64,000 nt of DNA from Collybiopsis luxurians FD-317 M1 (taxonomy: Eukaryota > Basidiomycota > Agaricomycetes > Agaricales > Omphalotaceae), in contig KN834749.1 of NCBI GenBank assembly GCA_000827265.1, forward strand, positions 3,351,886-3,415,885, in the 5' to 3' direction. Under the pieces are notes generated by a model, which made no database searches, was not told the DNA's origin, and worked only from the letters and a program-made list of their open reading frames with translations. This document shows, one piece after another, positions 24,308 through 36,290 of the stretch (position 1 is the stretch's first letter; every line of letters begins with the position of its first letter). The position numbers and the translations under genes were made by a program.

Positions 24308-25422
24308 TTTTGTGGTAAAATAGATGAGGAGAAAGGGAACAGGGAAGGAAAGACCTGGTTGAGTGTAATTGAGTGAGGGAGTGAGGGATGCTCTTTGGGG
24401 GCTTTTTGTATGAGGTGGAGGTTTTTGGTGAAGGGTTTTGCGTGGCGCGAATTCCACGACACGTCGTCTGCCGGCTGATGGACGGCCCGATTGGCGGGCC
24501 GCAGGTCAAAGCGAGAAATATTTCGGCAAAGGATTCGTCGTGGGTTCGGTTGGCTCAAGATGGAGGGTAGGGTGGGGTAGGGAGGATCAGGGATGTGATA
24601 CACTATAAGTGCTTGTGTGAAGCCAAAAGTACTGCATCCACAAGCGTAAATGTAATTTGTGGAGACGATCTACGATGGTCTACGCCTTGATCCCATCTCG
24701 TTTCGCACACACTTCAGAAAGGTTTTAAATATATGTGGCTACCAGTTAAACGCTGAAAGTGGCGGAACCTTTACTGGTCGATTGCTATTGGTGGCAGTAG
24801 ATATATGGAACTCCTTCAGAACAGGATAGTGGAGCTCGGAAACTGCGTGCTGTTCAATGAAAAGTAAATTCACATGGATGATCTTTGGGGCGATGATGTT
24901 TATTCTCACAAACGTGAACCATGCGTATAAAAGATTTGCCTTCAGAGATACCATCACTAAAAGAGAATACTTTTCCAGCCCTGTTGGGCTATCATTCTCG
25001 CCGCTCGGAGAAGAAGATATGGAACACTCCCCCTGCTGGATCATAGTATGTGGCAAATTTCTCTGGAACTCCTGTATTTTGCTAAAGCCTGTTAGATTGA
25101 GAATCATCGCATACGAGAACAGAAAAGGTACGATCACTAAAGTGATGTGTGTATAGGTTATTGGGAATGGCAGATTCAGACTTCAGAATCAAAAGAAAGA
25201 TAGAAAATGCTGTTCTAGGTCTCGCAAGTCTCGTCAGAACTCGATATATATGATTCTTGAATGATTCCAAAGATATTGCTCCATTGGTGTGGGATGAGGA
25301 TCGGTGCTACAGCCGCCAGAGGTTCCTTGACGCCCCACAACTAGTGAATGTAAATCAGTTCTCTGCTACAAATTGAAACTGCGGTGGAGGGATAATCATG
25401 ATGTTACATCCTACTTTGATAT
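24308..25422. other. Intergenic region with a decayed 3' fragment of the neighbouring membrane-protein gene
   Basis: Most of this stretch has no supportable gene. At about 24786-24846 the bases match the last codons of the gene at 25423-27250: TTCAGAACAGGA(T/C)AGTGG then AGCTCGGAAACT occur in both, with an internal loss of about 12 bases here. Confidence 0.5.
24786..24846 (+). pseudogene. Remnant of the 3' end of a 25.4-kb-type membrane-protein gene
   Basis: The last part matches 27222-27250 almost base for base (TTCAGAACAGGA, T for C, AGTGGAGCTCGGAAACT). Before it, AGTAGATATATGGAACTCC corresponds to AATAGATACATGGAACCCC in the intact gene, after which about 12 bases are missing. The T substitution makes the codons read AGG ATA GTG in a shifted context and there is no open frame around it. 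It indicates that another copy once stood just upstream. Confidence 0.6.
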
Positions 25423-27250
25423 GTGGTCTTCTTTGAATTATCGAGGATACACAGCTTTGTGGCGGGTGCTCCTCTCATAATATTCTCAATATCTGTTTCG
25501 TGCATCCCTCTTGCAATCTCCCAAACTAGGCCTTTGCCTCCAGCGCAGTGCCAACCCTTTTCTGAACTGGCACCAAGCTTCCCCGACCGAAAAATGTCGT
25601 GGACTAATGAAGTCACAATCCTTATCGACGACTCACATTTTTTATACAGTGGTACGAGGAATGGGACAAGCTGGAACTGGTGGATTGCTCCAAACATGTA
25701 CAATGATACAGTCGCTTTTGGCTCTGCAAACGGCTCTGAGGGATTCGAGCTTAGTTTCACCGGTAAGTTTCAATCTCCTCCAGCTTTCAATGAACACATT
25801 TGGTTGCTTACTTCTTTTCTACGCACAAAGGCTCTGCAATATCGCTTTTCGGGCTCACACCCAATTCATCCTTTCCGCAAACCGTGTCTGTGGCAAATGG
25901 AGCAGAATCAAGTCCTTTTAAGAATGTGTCGCTGCCCAGCCCTGCGACTTACAGCCAATTTTACACGTCTCCTGACCAACCTCTCGTTCTCCAGGCTAAT
26001 GGCACGCAAAATTTTATTGGGACAAAACTCATTACGGCGGGTCTTCAGCTGGATTATGGGTTGATAAAGGTCACGAATTCCACGGATTTTGAAGGGCAAA
26101 TCATCCTAGTAGACGATAGCAATGACGAGATTGAGTGGAATGGTCTTTGGGAAGAGAACAATGGCACTATGGTTTCCAATAGCCAATCCGCCGGCTCTAC
26201 GATCTTTCTACCACACGGGAATTCGACGCAGAAGAGTACAACGGAAGGTGATTCCTTTGTTTTCCAGTTTGCCGGTGAGACTTGCTTTAGAGAGTTTCTT
26301 TAGATAAATTAATGTTATCTCCAGGTGTGTCAATCGCTATAGCCGGTATCAACCCTCAAGCACCAGGTTCGGGGTTATTGACAATGAATTTTACAGTCGA
26401 CGGAGACTCGACCCAAAAATCCTTTGCCTATGAACTTGATGATCATTCGGGTCCTCAACCTGGATTCACTCATTTTACTTATTTCAGCATAGACTCCTTG
26501 GATCCAGGAAATCATGTCCTCATCGCTAAGATAACACACATTGAGGGAAATATATCGGCCTCAATCGATTATTTAACCTATGAACCTTCCTTTGATCATC
26601 TCATTGATAAACCAAAATTCGCAAAGTTTGGTTCTAGCGCGAGTTCAAGTACCAGCTCGTCAGTATCGAGTTCGACATCAAGCGGAAGTTCAGGCGGGGT
26701 ATCAGAAGCGAAGATCAACGGTGGCGTTGTTGCCGGGATTGTGCTGGGAGTAATTGTTTTTATGAGCTTGATGGTTGGAATTGGGTTATGCTGGCTCAGA
26801 AAACAGAGACTTGGGAAAAGAAAAGAATCTAGGATGACTGCAGCGAGTGGGACTCGTAAATCGGATAAGCCATTATATGGTATGCGCGCATTGGGTGTCA
26901 TTTTTTACATTGGAGTTGACTCAAAGCATATAGTTCCAGACCCATACCTTCTAAGCGCTCCAGAAGTTCAGACTGGTACTAGTCGAAAGCGCCAAGAACT
27001 GAGGAGAGAAAGGGAGGAGCTTGTGCAGAGCATGCGCGAACTTCAGCGGTCGCTGCTGTCTCAACATATGGCGTTAGAGATCGCTAGTGCTAGTACTCGG
27101 CCATCGAGCGATGGTTCACTGGCAGAAGATTTGCAGGCTCAAATACGAGACATGCAGGCAAGGATGGAGCTTATCACCAATGAAGTAAATAGATACATGG
27201 AACCCCCTGCCTACGAGATTCAGAACAGGACAGTGGAGCTCGGAAACTAA
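25423..27250 (+). CDS. Type I single-pass membrane protein with lectin-like ectodomain and coiled-coil tail (start unclear)
   Basis: Exons about 25423..25762, 25831..26274, 26325..26879, 26934..27250 encode up to 551 residues. The order is a hydrophobic N-terminus (PLIIFSISVSCIPLAIS), an extracellular part of two beta-rich halves with many N-glycosylation sites (NGT, NVS, NGS, NST), a Ser-rich stalk, one membrane helix (GGVVAGIVLGVIVFMSLMVG), a basic cytosolic anchor and a Glu/Arg-rich coiled coil (RQELRREREELVQSMREL). I know this layout from Agaricomycete membrane proteins of unknown role; sensing is a guess. Odd: no ATG precedes the signal-like segment in frame. An ATG at 25421 is one base-frame off, and the first in-frame Met is at 25594, after the signal. 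Either an upstream exon is missed or the start is broken. Intron 3 (54 bases) is also open in frame. Confidence 0.6.
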
Positions 27251-28586
27251 GTGTTGTTGCTGCAGATTCCTTAGTGATAAATTATTGCACAATCTGTAAA
27301 TTTAACTTGAAATTCGTGAATTGGTTGTATGATATAAGTATTGCTGGCTGAAAGCCCGGACCGCTGCTAAGTAGAGATTATTTTTGTTCAGCACAGACAT
27401 CAAATACAACGAGTTAGATGTATATCCTCCGACGGTCTGTAGATATATAAGATACACAAAATAGGAAGGTAACACAGCTGCTATTTCCCGTTGGGTTGGG
27501 TTGATGGAGGGAAGGGAGGACCAGAGATGCAACAGCTACCAAAAAAGATAGATACAGTAGGGGTATGAGGCCAAAGGACTGCATCAACGAGCATATGGAG
27601 ATGGCCTACTGTAAGTAGTCTATGTCTTGATAAGTTACTGCGTTTTGCCCACCCTTCAGACCGCTTTTTGAGGCTTCCGCCTGAATTTAGAAACTATTAG
27701 TAAACAATCCAACAATTGAATCTCTGTCCCGCGCCCTGGGACTGGAATTCCGAGAATAAATGCAACTACTACGGTTGTTAGGGATCTTGTAAACTTTTAC
27801 ATATCGCAAATTTCTGCTTTAAGTACTTACTGGATCCAAAATCTGAGTACACAGCTGAATTTGTAACACTTTAGTGCCCTTATTCCCAAAGTTTTGAGGG
27901 ATTACAGGGAGCTCTGCAAGCGTCGGTCAATGACCGAGCAAAAACAGGGATCTTTCAGACCCTTGTCACACAGATGTCACTGTGAAGCCGCTAGTCGGCC
28001 ATTCTGGTGAGACGAGTTGTTCTAGCTCTGCCGAGCTACGGCTTGGTCCCTGTGTCACGCTGGAGCACCCTCTCATATTTTCTTGTTCGTCTATGGCTCA
28101 AATCGAGCCAGATCATTACTAAAATTGACAAGAGGACTCTAAAGATCTTCTTTGTTTGTGTGTGCCCTTTTTTGGGGCATTAGTAGATACCATTTTGCTG
28201 TTCCTGACGATTTATGTAGAATCACACATCATTTTTAATGAGTTTTCATCTTGCATTTGCTCGTCCCGCAGGAAAATCTTGCTTCAAGTCAATGATAAGG
28301 TAGATTATTACTGAAACAATATGTTCATAAAGTATTAAAGGCAGAGTGTCTCAAACTCTCAGAATCGAGCATTTTTTAAAAATCACAAGTTCCCTGTTGC
28401 CGCAAGATCCCTAACAACCATAGTAGTTACGTGCTGCCCGACTAGCTCGTTCAGAGGAGCGTTTCAGGCAAAGAAACTATATATTTCTCATCCAGGGTTG
28501 ATTCCCAAATTCAACTCCGGTAAATCATCGACGTAAATGTATACGTATGCTGGAAAAGTAAGTCTGTATATACTTAAGAAGTCTGA
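27251..28586. other. Intergenic region carrying an inverted-repeat pair
   Basis: No gene is supported between the stops of the two convergent membrane-protein genes. The main feature is the 26-base inverted repeat pair at 27764-27789 and 28403-28428, described separately. Confidence 0.5.
27764..28428. repeat. Inverted-repeat-bounded segment, about 665 bp (possible TIR element)
   Basis: AACTACTACGGTTGTTAGGG then ATCTTG (27764-27789) is repeated in reverse complement at 28403-28428 with one mismatch. The pair bounds about 665 bp without a coding frame. No clear target duplication is seen at either edge, so transposon status is unproven; it could be an old MITE or a foldback. Confidence 0.5.
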
Positions 28587-30054
28587 CTACACGTCGGGAA
28601 GACTGCCCATCGTTTCCATCCCAAATGAATATTGAGCTAGCACGGCAGTTGCAGTAAACCGTATCGACGATATCACTCCAGCTTCCCTCGTTCTCGATTG
28701 ATTAGAGGACGAGTACTCCGAAGAATCCCATATGGTACGCTGAAGTTCAACAAGGACAATTATAACGGTTGGATATAAGCCCTGATAAAAAGGTCAACTT
28801 ATGCAGGACTTGGGGCTGATTAAGATCTTCTTACATAGAACTGTTCGCTGATCCTGTTCAGGATTTCATGGAATACATCAACGGGTCCATAGTCAAATTG
28901 ACCGACGATCTGCATGATTTGCAAACCCTACGAAACAGGAAGTTTATGACCCGTGCATCTGTAAAGAGGAATTACGCACCATAAGTACGAAGTAGAAGCA
29001 TCCCGGTTCTATCATCAACGCTAGAATGTTCCCTATTTGCGATCGTTTTGTTGATTCATTGAAGCTCATCTTGATCATACTACGATGTTGCCTAAGGTAC
29101 GTATATTACAGATATTGCACAAAGTCAACGTTTGAAAGGTCAGAAAGCAGATTTCTCACCAGGCTTTATAGGTAATCGTCATAGTCGCTACTAAGTTTGT
29201 TAGCATCGAGAGAAGCCAGGTGGCAAGCTGAAGTCTTCCCAACGGAGCGTCCCATCCGCCATTTTGTATCAAAGCAATAAAAGGGAAGTTCGAACTCGTT
29301 CCATACATGATGATGAATGTTAAAAAAGTTGCTGTAGCATATTTAGCTGTTAGTGTTCACAATGGAAGATATCGAGTAATGCTCACCGAATGAAGCAACC
29401 CATAACACCATCGGACCAATCATAAATAGCAGACGATCCTGCCAAAGTGCCCATGTTCGCCAAAGTAAGATTAAATCCCCTATGAGAAGCTTCATTCACT
29501 CCATGAGCGATGATTGACTCGCATATACCATATCCCAGAGCACTCACATTACTGTAAGTAAAGAATGCGGAAGGAAAAAATGCTCTCAGAACCAGGACGT
29601 CACTTGCAAAGACTATGTCTTCAAGCATTTTCCCAACTTTGACCTTTATATTGATTTGTTTGACCTGGATTATGAAAGAGTACAAGTCCAGTATGAGGAG
29701 AATAGTTGATATAATGAACATGAGAACTGTGACAAAGCGTAGGGCCTGACGTGCTCGCGATTTTTTGATGCCTCGATTGCTAAAAACAAAATCCACAATC
29801 AGAATTTTACGAGACAAAAATATGGCAGAAAACCCCTCTACTAGAGTAAGTAGATGGCCCACACCACAATGAGCGCATACATTCCTGGTAACGGTGTAAC
29901 TCCGCAGTAAGTACAAAAAGTATATGATTAGTGAACGCTTACCCAATACGGCAGCTTCTAGAATGGAGGGTATGGCGTTCTCCATAGTAAATTCCCCATC
30001 TTGGCGTAGTATAGCGACTTCGCTTTCCGGCAGAGGACTCCCGGTGCCCAACAT
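28587..30054 (-). CDS. Seven-helix membrane protein of an uncharacterised Agaricomycete family
   Basis: Eight minus-strand exons: 29943..30054, 29842..29884, 29529..29779, 29387..29479, 29160..29331, 28980..29091, 28835..28927, 28587..28781; 356 residues. Membrane helices are visible at about residues 28-51 (ILEAAVLGMYALIVVWAIYLL), 65-90 (RFVTVLMFIISTILLILDLYSFI), the SNVSALGYGDLILLWRTWALW segment, LLFMIGPMVLWVASFGATFLTFI, LATWLLSMLTNLVATMTITYKAW, IGNILALMIEPGCFYFVLM and LYPTVIIVLVELQRTIW. The LWRTWALW and YKAW motifs recur in a large mushroom-specific family that, from memory, has seven helices and no assigned function; receptor-like use is only a guess. Every splice keeps phase, including three exons whose DNA is also open in another frame, so naive ORF reading gives a wrong C-terminus. 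Confidence 0.78.
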
Positions 30055-30432
30055 GGTGAAGCTGAATCTGGGGGCAGTGAACGTCGCTTCAGCTCAGCAC
30101 TTGTCTTAAATATGGTTCATTACGTGGTCTCTGGCAGAAGGCCAAGGTCTACTGATAATTTAGATGGCATGCGTGAAGTTAGAAGAGGAGCCGAATAGAG
30201 CATATAATAATGCTTTAGACTGTTCATCGTGATGAGAAGAATTCGTAGTCTTGTACCTTGAGTGATACGGAACTATATTAGTGCGCGGTGCTAGAAATGC
30301 ACAGCAACCTCGACGGACTTTTTCAGTCTTCGGCAGTAGAAGCATGAAACAGGGGTACTTATTACGAGAAGCTTCTAGTTCATTCCACAGCCGCGGCGAG
30401 TTGCAAAGCGTATAGGGAAACACTATGAAGCA
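30055..30432. other. Intergenic region, nothing recognised
   Basis: A gap of 378 bases lies between the start of the seven-helix gene and the stop of the kinase-like gene; both are on the minus strand. Only short frames are seen. Confidence 0.4.
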
Positions 30433-31848
30433 TCAGACAGGTGATTTTACGAAAGCCAAAGATTCGTAGACATCCAACGCCGTCGGTCGCCCACTTGGCC
30501 TTTCTATTAGACATGTAGAAACGAGATCTCGATACCATTGAGGGACAGCAGCTCTAAGAGTCCAAGTGGATATAGGTACATTGTATTCAGGCACTCTCTC
30601 GAAATCCCCCACTTCCTCGGCTATTGCCCACAAGACTAGACCGAGAGAGAATATGTCGCGCTGCGGAGTGCGAGACTGTACTATTGCTTGCAAAGGGTCT
30701 TCAATAATCGCATCTGGCTCCGCTATTTGTTTCATCTCCGGTGGGCACCACGAAGGCGTATATCCGTCAGGAAAATAGTCGATGAAACGACAGTGACCGT
30801 CTCTACACAGAACGACATTGTCATTCTTGAGGTCACCCCAGTAGATACCCTGCTGATGAAGAAATGCAAGGGCACTAACAAGGTCGAAGGCCCAAATCAT
30901 CCTTAGTGTCCAGCTGATTGGCTGGCAAACGTTGTCGGTCAACCGGGGAATAGGTGAATGGGAGAGTGTTACTATTTCCGAATGCCTGTCCTTAAAGACA
31001 TCTCTGAGGGAAGAAGCTGGATGGTAGGGAAGTAGGTAACCTCGCAAAAACTTCTCGTCATCCAATACCATAGCGGAAGGCCGTATGCGGAAAGGTGATT
31101 CACCCATACCAGCCATGAAAATTAGAGCCGACGCAAAGGTTGAGGATTGATACAGCCTATAACCAGCCTTGAAAACGTGCAATGTGGAATCATCATCATT
31201 TACGAGGGCTACAAGGTCAATGTGAGGCATACTGCTGAAGAATTTGCGGCGAAGGGTGCGAAGAGCAACGACAGGAAGATGTATTTGAGGTGCATCGGGG
31301 TATCTGTCTAGGTCAGGATTTACGGCGGGTTTGTAGGTGATCTCAGGTTCCGCATTAAGGCCCACAGTTTTGTAGGCCACCTGAATTGGGCTCGAGGAAC
31401 GATTCCAGCCAGGTACCTTCGATATGATAGATAAGACCTGCGGGTGCACATAATTATTAGCACTCGAAGTATATACTTAGGGAGAAATTTATACCTTCTC
31501 AACATCTGAGTATGCTAAGCCACCGTCTTCAACATCCAGAGCTTCATTCTCCGCGCATTCAGGAAAATCACGGTTCCTTTCGTATGAAATGCGGACCGTC
31601 GCGCCAGAATCATAAAGATGACTCTCTTCGTTGATTTTGAACGACGTGTATCCCATCGATGGGGACGAAATGTCGTCAAAGAGAACCGACGTCGCCCAAG
31701 ACGAGAGGAGAGGATTTTTGGTGGTAGGTAACCAGAAAGTGGGTTCATTGGGGTCTGCTAGTGTTTTCACTTCCGAAGTAAGCTCAGGTGGTATATGCAT
31801 GGGTAAGACTTTTATTTCTGGAGTTACGGCCCTGGGAGGTGTATGCAT
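30433..31848 (-). CDS. Divergent protein-kinase-like protein (copy 1, alphaC Glu lost)
   Basis: Two exons, 31495..31848 and 30433..31437 on the minus strand, give 452 residues. The N-terminal about 200 residues are unrecognised. The kinase-like half has HVFKAG (candidate ATP Lys, about 208), an alphaC region FASALIFMAGM, the catalytic loop IYWGDLKNDNVVL (HR replaced by WG, Asp320 kept), FIDYFPDG where DFG is expected, then PPEMK and QRDIFSLGLVLWAIAEE as in the C-lobe. The paralogue at 33069-34455 has ASEL where this copy has ASAL, so the usual Lys-Glu bridge is missing here only. It may be an active odd kinase or a pseudokinase. It is divergent to copy 2 with 1.2 kb between the two starts. 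Confidence 0.72.
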
Positions 31849-33068
31849 TTGGGGACAGTGACGGTTAAAAAGAACTGTGTAATGGAGCTTTTCAGAGTCG
31901 TCCCTGATCCTAATTCTTCGGGGGCAATAACTTATTACAGGCCAGCCCGTGCATTCTGTAAATGGGCCTTTTCCTTCCTCAGAGATGCAATTCCGATTTT
32001 CCCATTAGTCCCATCACCTACTCCCGTCTACCGTAATCGACTCAGTAGATTGTAGGCGTTTTATGTCATAGCACTCCAATTTGCGAGGGACGTACTCGAC
32101 CGATCCAATGATCGATGATCAGCCAATCTCCTACCTCGAATCATGACTACCCTTGTGTGGCCATCTGTCGATAGGTTCGCGAATCGCGATAGGCATCTAG
32201 GGTTCCACATCTAGGGTTCCACTCGTTTACCGTGAGTGAAGATTGTCCCAAGCATATATTTCGATACAATCTCCATCTCTTCCGGCAGTTCTGCAATGGG
32301 ACCACACTATACAGTAGTAGATATTACGCAGCGGGGTCCCATATTTGGAACAACTGGGAGTAGTGAGGAGGGAAGGGAATTCATGAGAATTGTCACAGAC
32401 GGCAACAAGTGAGCACTATATCAATCTCTTGTAATTAGCCTTGTCATCAGTCCTGCTGTCGACCCAATGAATGCAAATCCCAGAATACCAGTACTAGTAG
32501 CTACGAAATCCCCAGTGAAAACCTTCAGAAGGAACCCCATCCGGAGAGTGGAGCTGGTCAAGCTGAAAATTGCGCTTCCCTTTCTACTAGGTAATGAAAG
32601 TACAAAAAAAAATCCGACCCGTGCTACGTATGTAGGACTATGGACACGAGTAAGCTGTCGGCTACTTTCCACTGCTGCACAATTTAGTTTTCCATCGTGC
32701 ATCAAGGAAGCAGAATGGCTGATCGTCATCATAATCAAGAAGCGTTGAGCCTGTGCAGTGGGTATCTCACGAAACGGGTGCTAAAACGCCCACAATTTAC
32801 TGAGTCAAGTATGGTAGACGGGAATAGATGATGGGATTCATGGGAACGCCAGTATCCCAGAATCGCAGAATGGACGTAATCTATCAGCCTCTTATGCGTA
32901 AGATGTTATGAGCTATTGCTCCTGAAGAACCAAACCCGGTTCTTGTCACCGTGACTCAGACAGTTCCCTAGAACACGTGGTACGAAATACATTTGCCACA
33001 CTCGCGGCACGACGTGACGGGACGTTTCGTTACCCAGATCCTTTGAACCTTTGCTGTCCTCAACTCCC
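31849..33068. other. Shared upstream region between divergent kinase-like paralogues
   Basis: The two kinase-like genes start at either edge and point outward. Frames of 93-105 codons at 32421-32748 exist on both strands, but neither shows family features or splice support. There is no obvious mirror symmetry between the two promoter sides, so the original inverted duplication has decayed outside the coding parts. Confidence 0.4.
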
Positions 33069-34455
33069 ATGGTCGCGACTCCAGAGAAAGTCTCATCCAC
33101 TCCAATACCGCCTGAGCTTGCTTCAGAGATGGAAGCACTTACAGACCCCTCTGAATCAACCTTTTTTTCCCCTGTTCGCAAACAATCTTTGATCTCATCT
33201 TGGACGTCGTGGGTTATCTTTGACGCCATTTCACCTCCATCCGAAGGATATACATCGTTCAAACTGAACGAGGAGAGCCATATTTACGATTCTGGCACGA
33301 CGGTTCGCATTTCCTATGAAAGGAATCCCGATTTTCCTGAATGCCCCGAGAATGAAGCTCTGGATAGTGAAGATGGTTCTTTGGCGCGCTCGGACGTTGA
33401 GAAGGTACGAATCTTCCTTCAGATATACGATGGAATCACTAATATTCAGGCGCTCTTCTCAGGTATTGTCTATAATCTCGAAGGAACCTGGTTGGGATCG
33501 TTCTTCGAGCCCGATCCAAGTGGCCTACAAAACTGTGGGCCTTAATGAGGCACCTGAGATCACCTACAAGCCCGCCGTTAATCCTGATCTTGACAGATAT
33601 CCCGATATGCCTCATCTATCTCTTCCCATCATTCCTCTACGCAACCTGCGCCGCAAATTCAATAGCAGGATCGCACACATTGATCTTGTGGCCCTCGAGG
33701 ACGACAATTATTCCACATTACACGTGTGCAAGGTTGCTCGCAGATTGGATGAGTCTTCAACCTTCGCTTCGGAGCTATCTTTTCTGGCTGGTATGAGCGA
33801 ATCTTCTTTCCTCATACGGCCATCTGCTATGGTAGTGGACGACGAGAGGTCTTTACGAGGCTACCTCGTTCCCTACCATCCAGCTTCTTCCCTCAGAGAT
33901 GTCTTCGGAAGCAGGCATTCGGAAACAGTAACACTGTTCCCTTCACCAAACTCACGGTTGACCGACAATATTTGCCAGCCAATCAGTTGGAAATTGAGGA
34001 TGATTTGGGCCACGGACGTCGCTAGTGCCCTTGCATTCCTTCATCGGCAGGATATCTATTGGGGTGACCTCAAAAACGAAAATGTCGTTTTATGTAGAGA
34101 TGGTCACTGTCGTCTCATCGACTATTTCCCTGACGGATATACACCCTCGTGGTGCCCACCAGAAATGAAACAAATAGCAGACCCAGATACCTTCGTTGAT
34201 CATTTACAGGCAATGATACGAGCTCGCACTCCGCAGCGCGATGTATTCTCTCTCGGTCTAGTCTTGTGGGCAATAGCTGAGGAAATTAGTAATTTTGAAA
34301 GGGAACCTGAATTCAGTTTACCTATACCCACTTGGACACTTAGAGCTGCCGTTCCTCAGTGGTATCGGGACCTTGTTTCGATGTGTCTGATTGAAGAGGT
34401 GCATGAGCGGCCAACGGCTTTGGATGTTCTCAAATCTCTTACATCTCATTTCTGA
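33069..34455 (+). CDS. Divergent protein-kinase-like protein (copy 2)
   Basis: Exons 33069..33404 and 33463..34455 give 442 residues. Intron position and phase equal those of copy 1 (both after DVEK). The kinase-like half reads HVCKVARR, FASELSFLAGM (alphaC Glu kept), IYWGDLKNENVVL, LIDYFPDG, PPEMK and QRDVFSLGLVLWAIAEE. The two copies are roughly 75-80% alike by eye in the kinase half and less so in the first exon. The ATG at 33069 was chosen as the only in-frame Met before the shared TPE...IPPEL segment. The substrate and cell location are unknown; no signal peptide or membrane helix is seen. Confidence 0.74.
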
Positions 34456-36080
34456 TTGCTCAATGATATCATTCAAGGTACTTCCTTTCTATACCTTCAA
34501 TCAGATATCGGAGTCACTACTGCTTGACTACTATTGCTGTTTCTCTGGTTATTACGTATTCTCTTGTACCTTCATTGATAGCTTGGCCTCACGTATCAAA
34601 CTCGGCTTTGGAACGATCCCATGGATTGCCGCACTAAGTAATATAGCCTTCTATGCGATTACTAACTCAAAGGGGGGAGGGGAAAGCAAATCGCAATGAC
34701 CCAAACGTGGAACAATATGCGAAGCTAAAGCACATGTAAAGCGCTTGTTGTCGTCGAAATATTATTGAGATACTTTCGAAGAAATCAGCATTGGATCATG
34801 ATAAGAATAATCTTCTCAACCCCAATTTCCCAGTGTGGAAGCTCTTCGCAAAGACTAAGTACGACTCTTTGTAGCTGCGCGCTGCTCAACAGATTATAAC
34901 GCACGCAGCCTTAGTTGGGGGAAGCTTGGTCTTTACTAGACGGAAGTGTTGTATGAATAGAAGGACAGTCCGAGGATGGCTCTATTGCTACATTGATCCA
35001 TCTCGTAGCAGGATGCCAGTCTGAAAGGGAGTCGGTATGGGGGATTTCTTTTTACTCCTCTGACCATCTGCAAAACTTTCCGAAACGGCGTTCTCTTTCT
35101 CTTTTTTTTCGGGGTTCTCATAAGATTACAAAGAAAGACGCTTCGATTGAGGCAGCACCGCATATATATATATCATGACCCTAACTTGATTGGTTTGAAC
35201 TACTTACAAGACTAAAAGAACGGTTTTGTGGGCCCATCCTTGCCCCATTCCTGTTTAAGTAAATTAATAGCAACCCAAGAAAATAACCCCCTGATTAGTC
35301 TCTGGCATTCCCTGTACATTACGCAATTTATTGATCTGATCCACTAGACTCGGATCGCACTGGCGGTGATTACAGGGGAGATAGGTAACTGATACTCCCA
35401 GGGCATGAAAAAAACCGCAGCTCGACCAAAGGAGAATTTTCGGCGTACTCCTATTCAATCTCAACCAACCAGTGGTCGCCTGCAGGAGAAGAAGCAAAGG
35501 TGTCGGCAAGAAGGTAGATTTACCTTGAGTTACCAGTTGGAAAAGAAGCCTGATCCATTGCCAGTGAGTGAGGTTTGCCAATCTCATATTTTGGCAGTAA
35601 GTACTAGAGCGCGGGCCGAATGCAGAATTAATTCGATGCTCCTGAGTCCTCTCACTATTTTCAAGCATTTCCTGATTGTTTCAGTATAGATTTGTCCCTC
35701 CAGATAAGCATTCCAGCAGATCCAACACCACATGAAACTGGTCAAGGCAGTGAGTAACCGTGAGCTAGCTGATCATAAGTTCCTTGTTTGTATATCCAGA
35801 GAAAAGCATTTGTGGGTCCACAGCGATGATTCACGAGTTCGAGTCAAGGATGCCCTCATTCATCAGCTTTCAATGCATTCGGTGGAGGAGCCCAATCAGA
35901 GGCATGTAGCCCTTCACAGCAGACTGGGTGGTCCTCAGATTGCATAAATTGGGAACGAAGGAAGTAATTCTTGCAGAGACACCAGCCCAATCCGAGTTAT
36001 TCGCCTTCGCGATTTTAAAGGTTAGTCGTTCATGTTTTGTTTGCGCGAGATATGCTGAACGGATAACTGATTTGAATTAG
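34456..36080. other. Intergenic region, weak frames only
   Basis: A 134-codon minus-strand frame (35264-35668) and a 71-codon plus frame (35732-35947) have no recognisable features. At 34462-34510 a segment resembles 42541-42607 (AATGATAT then ATTCAAGGTACTT, then TTCTATACCTTCAAT), suggesting a small shared repeat. Sequence before 36081 looks like a leader intron (GTTAGT at about 36022, TTAG before the ATG). Confidence 0.4.
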
Positions 36081-36290
36081 ATGTGTACTTCATACAACAG
36101 AGTTTACCTTTGCGGTAAATTTACTCGGATTCCTCGCTACTGTTCGCGAGCAAGGATAAACCCTCGTACAGGGGAAAAAACAATTATGTGCGATCGAAGA
36201 CAAACGGTCTCCGTGGCCACAAACGTTTGGTGTGGCCGACCCAACTGCACCAGGATACCCGGTCACAAGGGATCCCCTACTCACCCTTAG
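36081..36290 (+). CDS. Small Cys-rich hypothetical protein
   Basis: A 69-residue frame starts MCTSYNRVYLCGKF and has six Cys, placed as C-x8-C-x8-C-x16-C-x13-C-x4-C, with many Arg. No signal peptide is present. The ATG directly follows a plausible leader intron (GTTAGT...CTGAT...TTAG, about 36022-36080). I do not recognise a family; the spaced Cys may bind zinc. It could also be a chance frame. Confidence 0.35.
   Translation: MCTSYNRVYLCGKFTRIPRYCSRARINPRTGEKTIMCDRRQTVSVATNVWCGRPNCTRIPGHKGSPTHP

Noticed and set aside
32421..32748. Overlapping frames on both strands between the kinase-like twins
   Set aside because: Neither shows motifs or splice sites; mutual shadows in a non-coding stretch are likelier.
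35264..35668. 134-codon minus-strand frame
   Set aside because: No recognisable motifs; composition and context do not favour a gene.
35838..35860. GTTCGAGTC resembling a tRNA B box
   Set aside because: No matching A box or acceptor stem could be folded around it.
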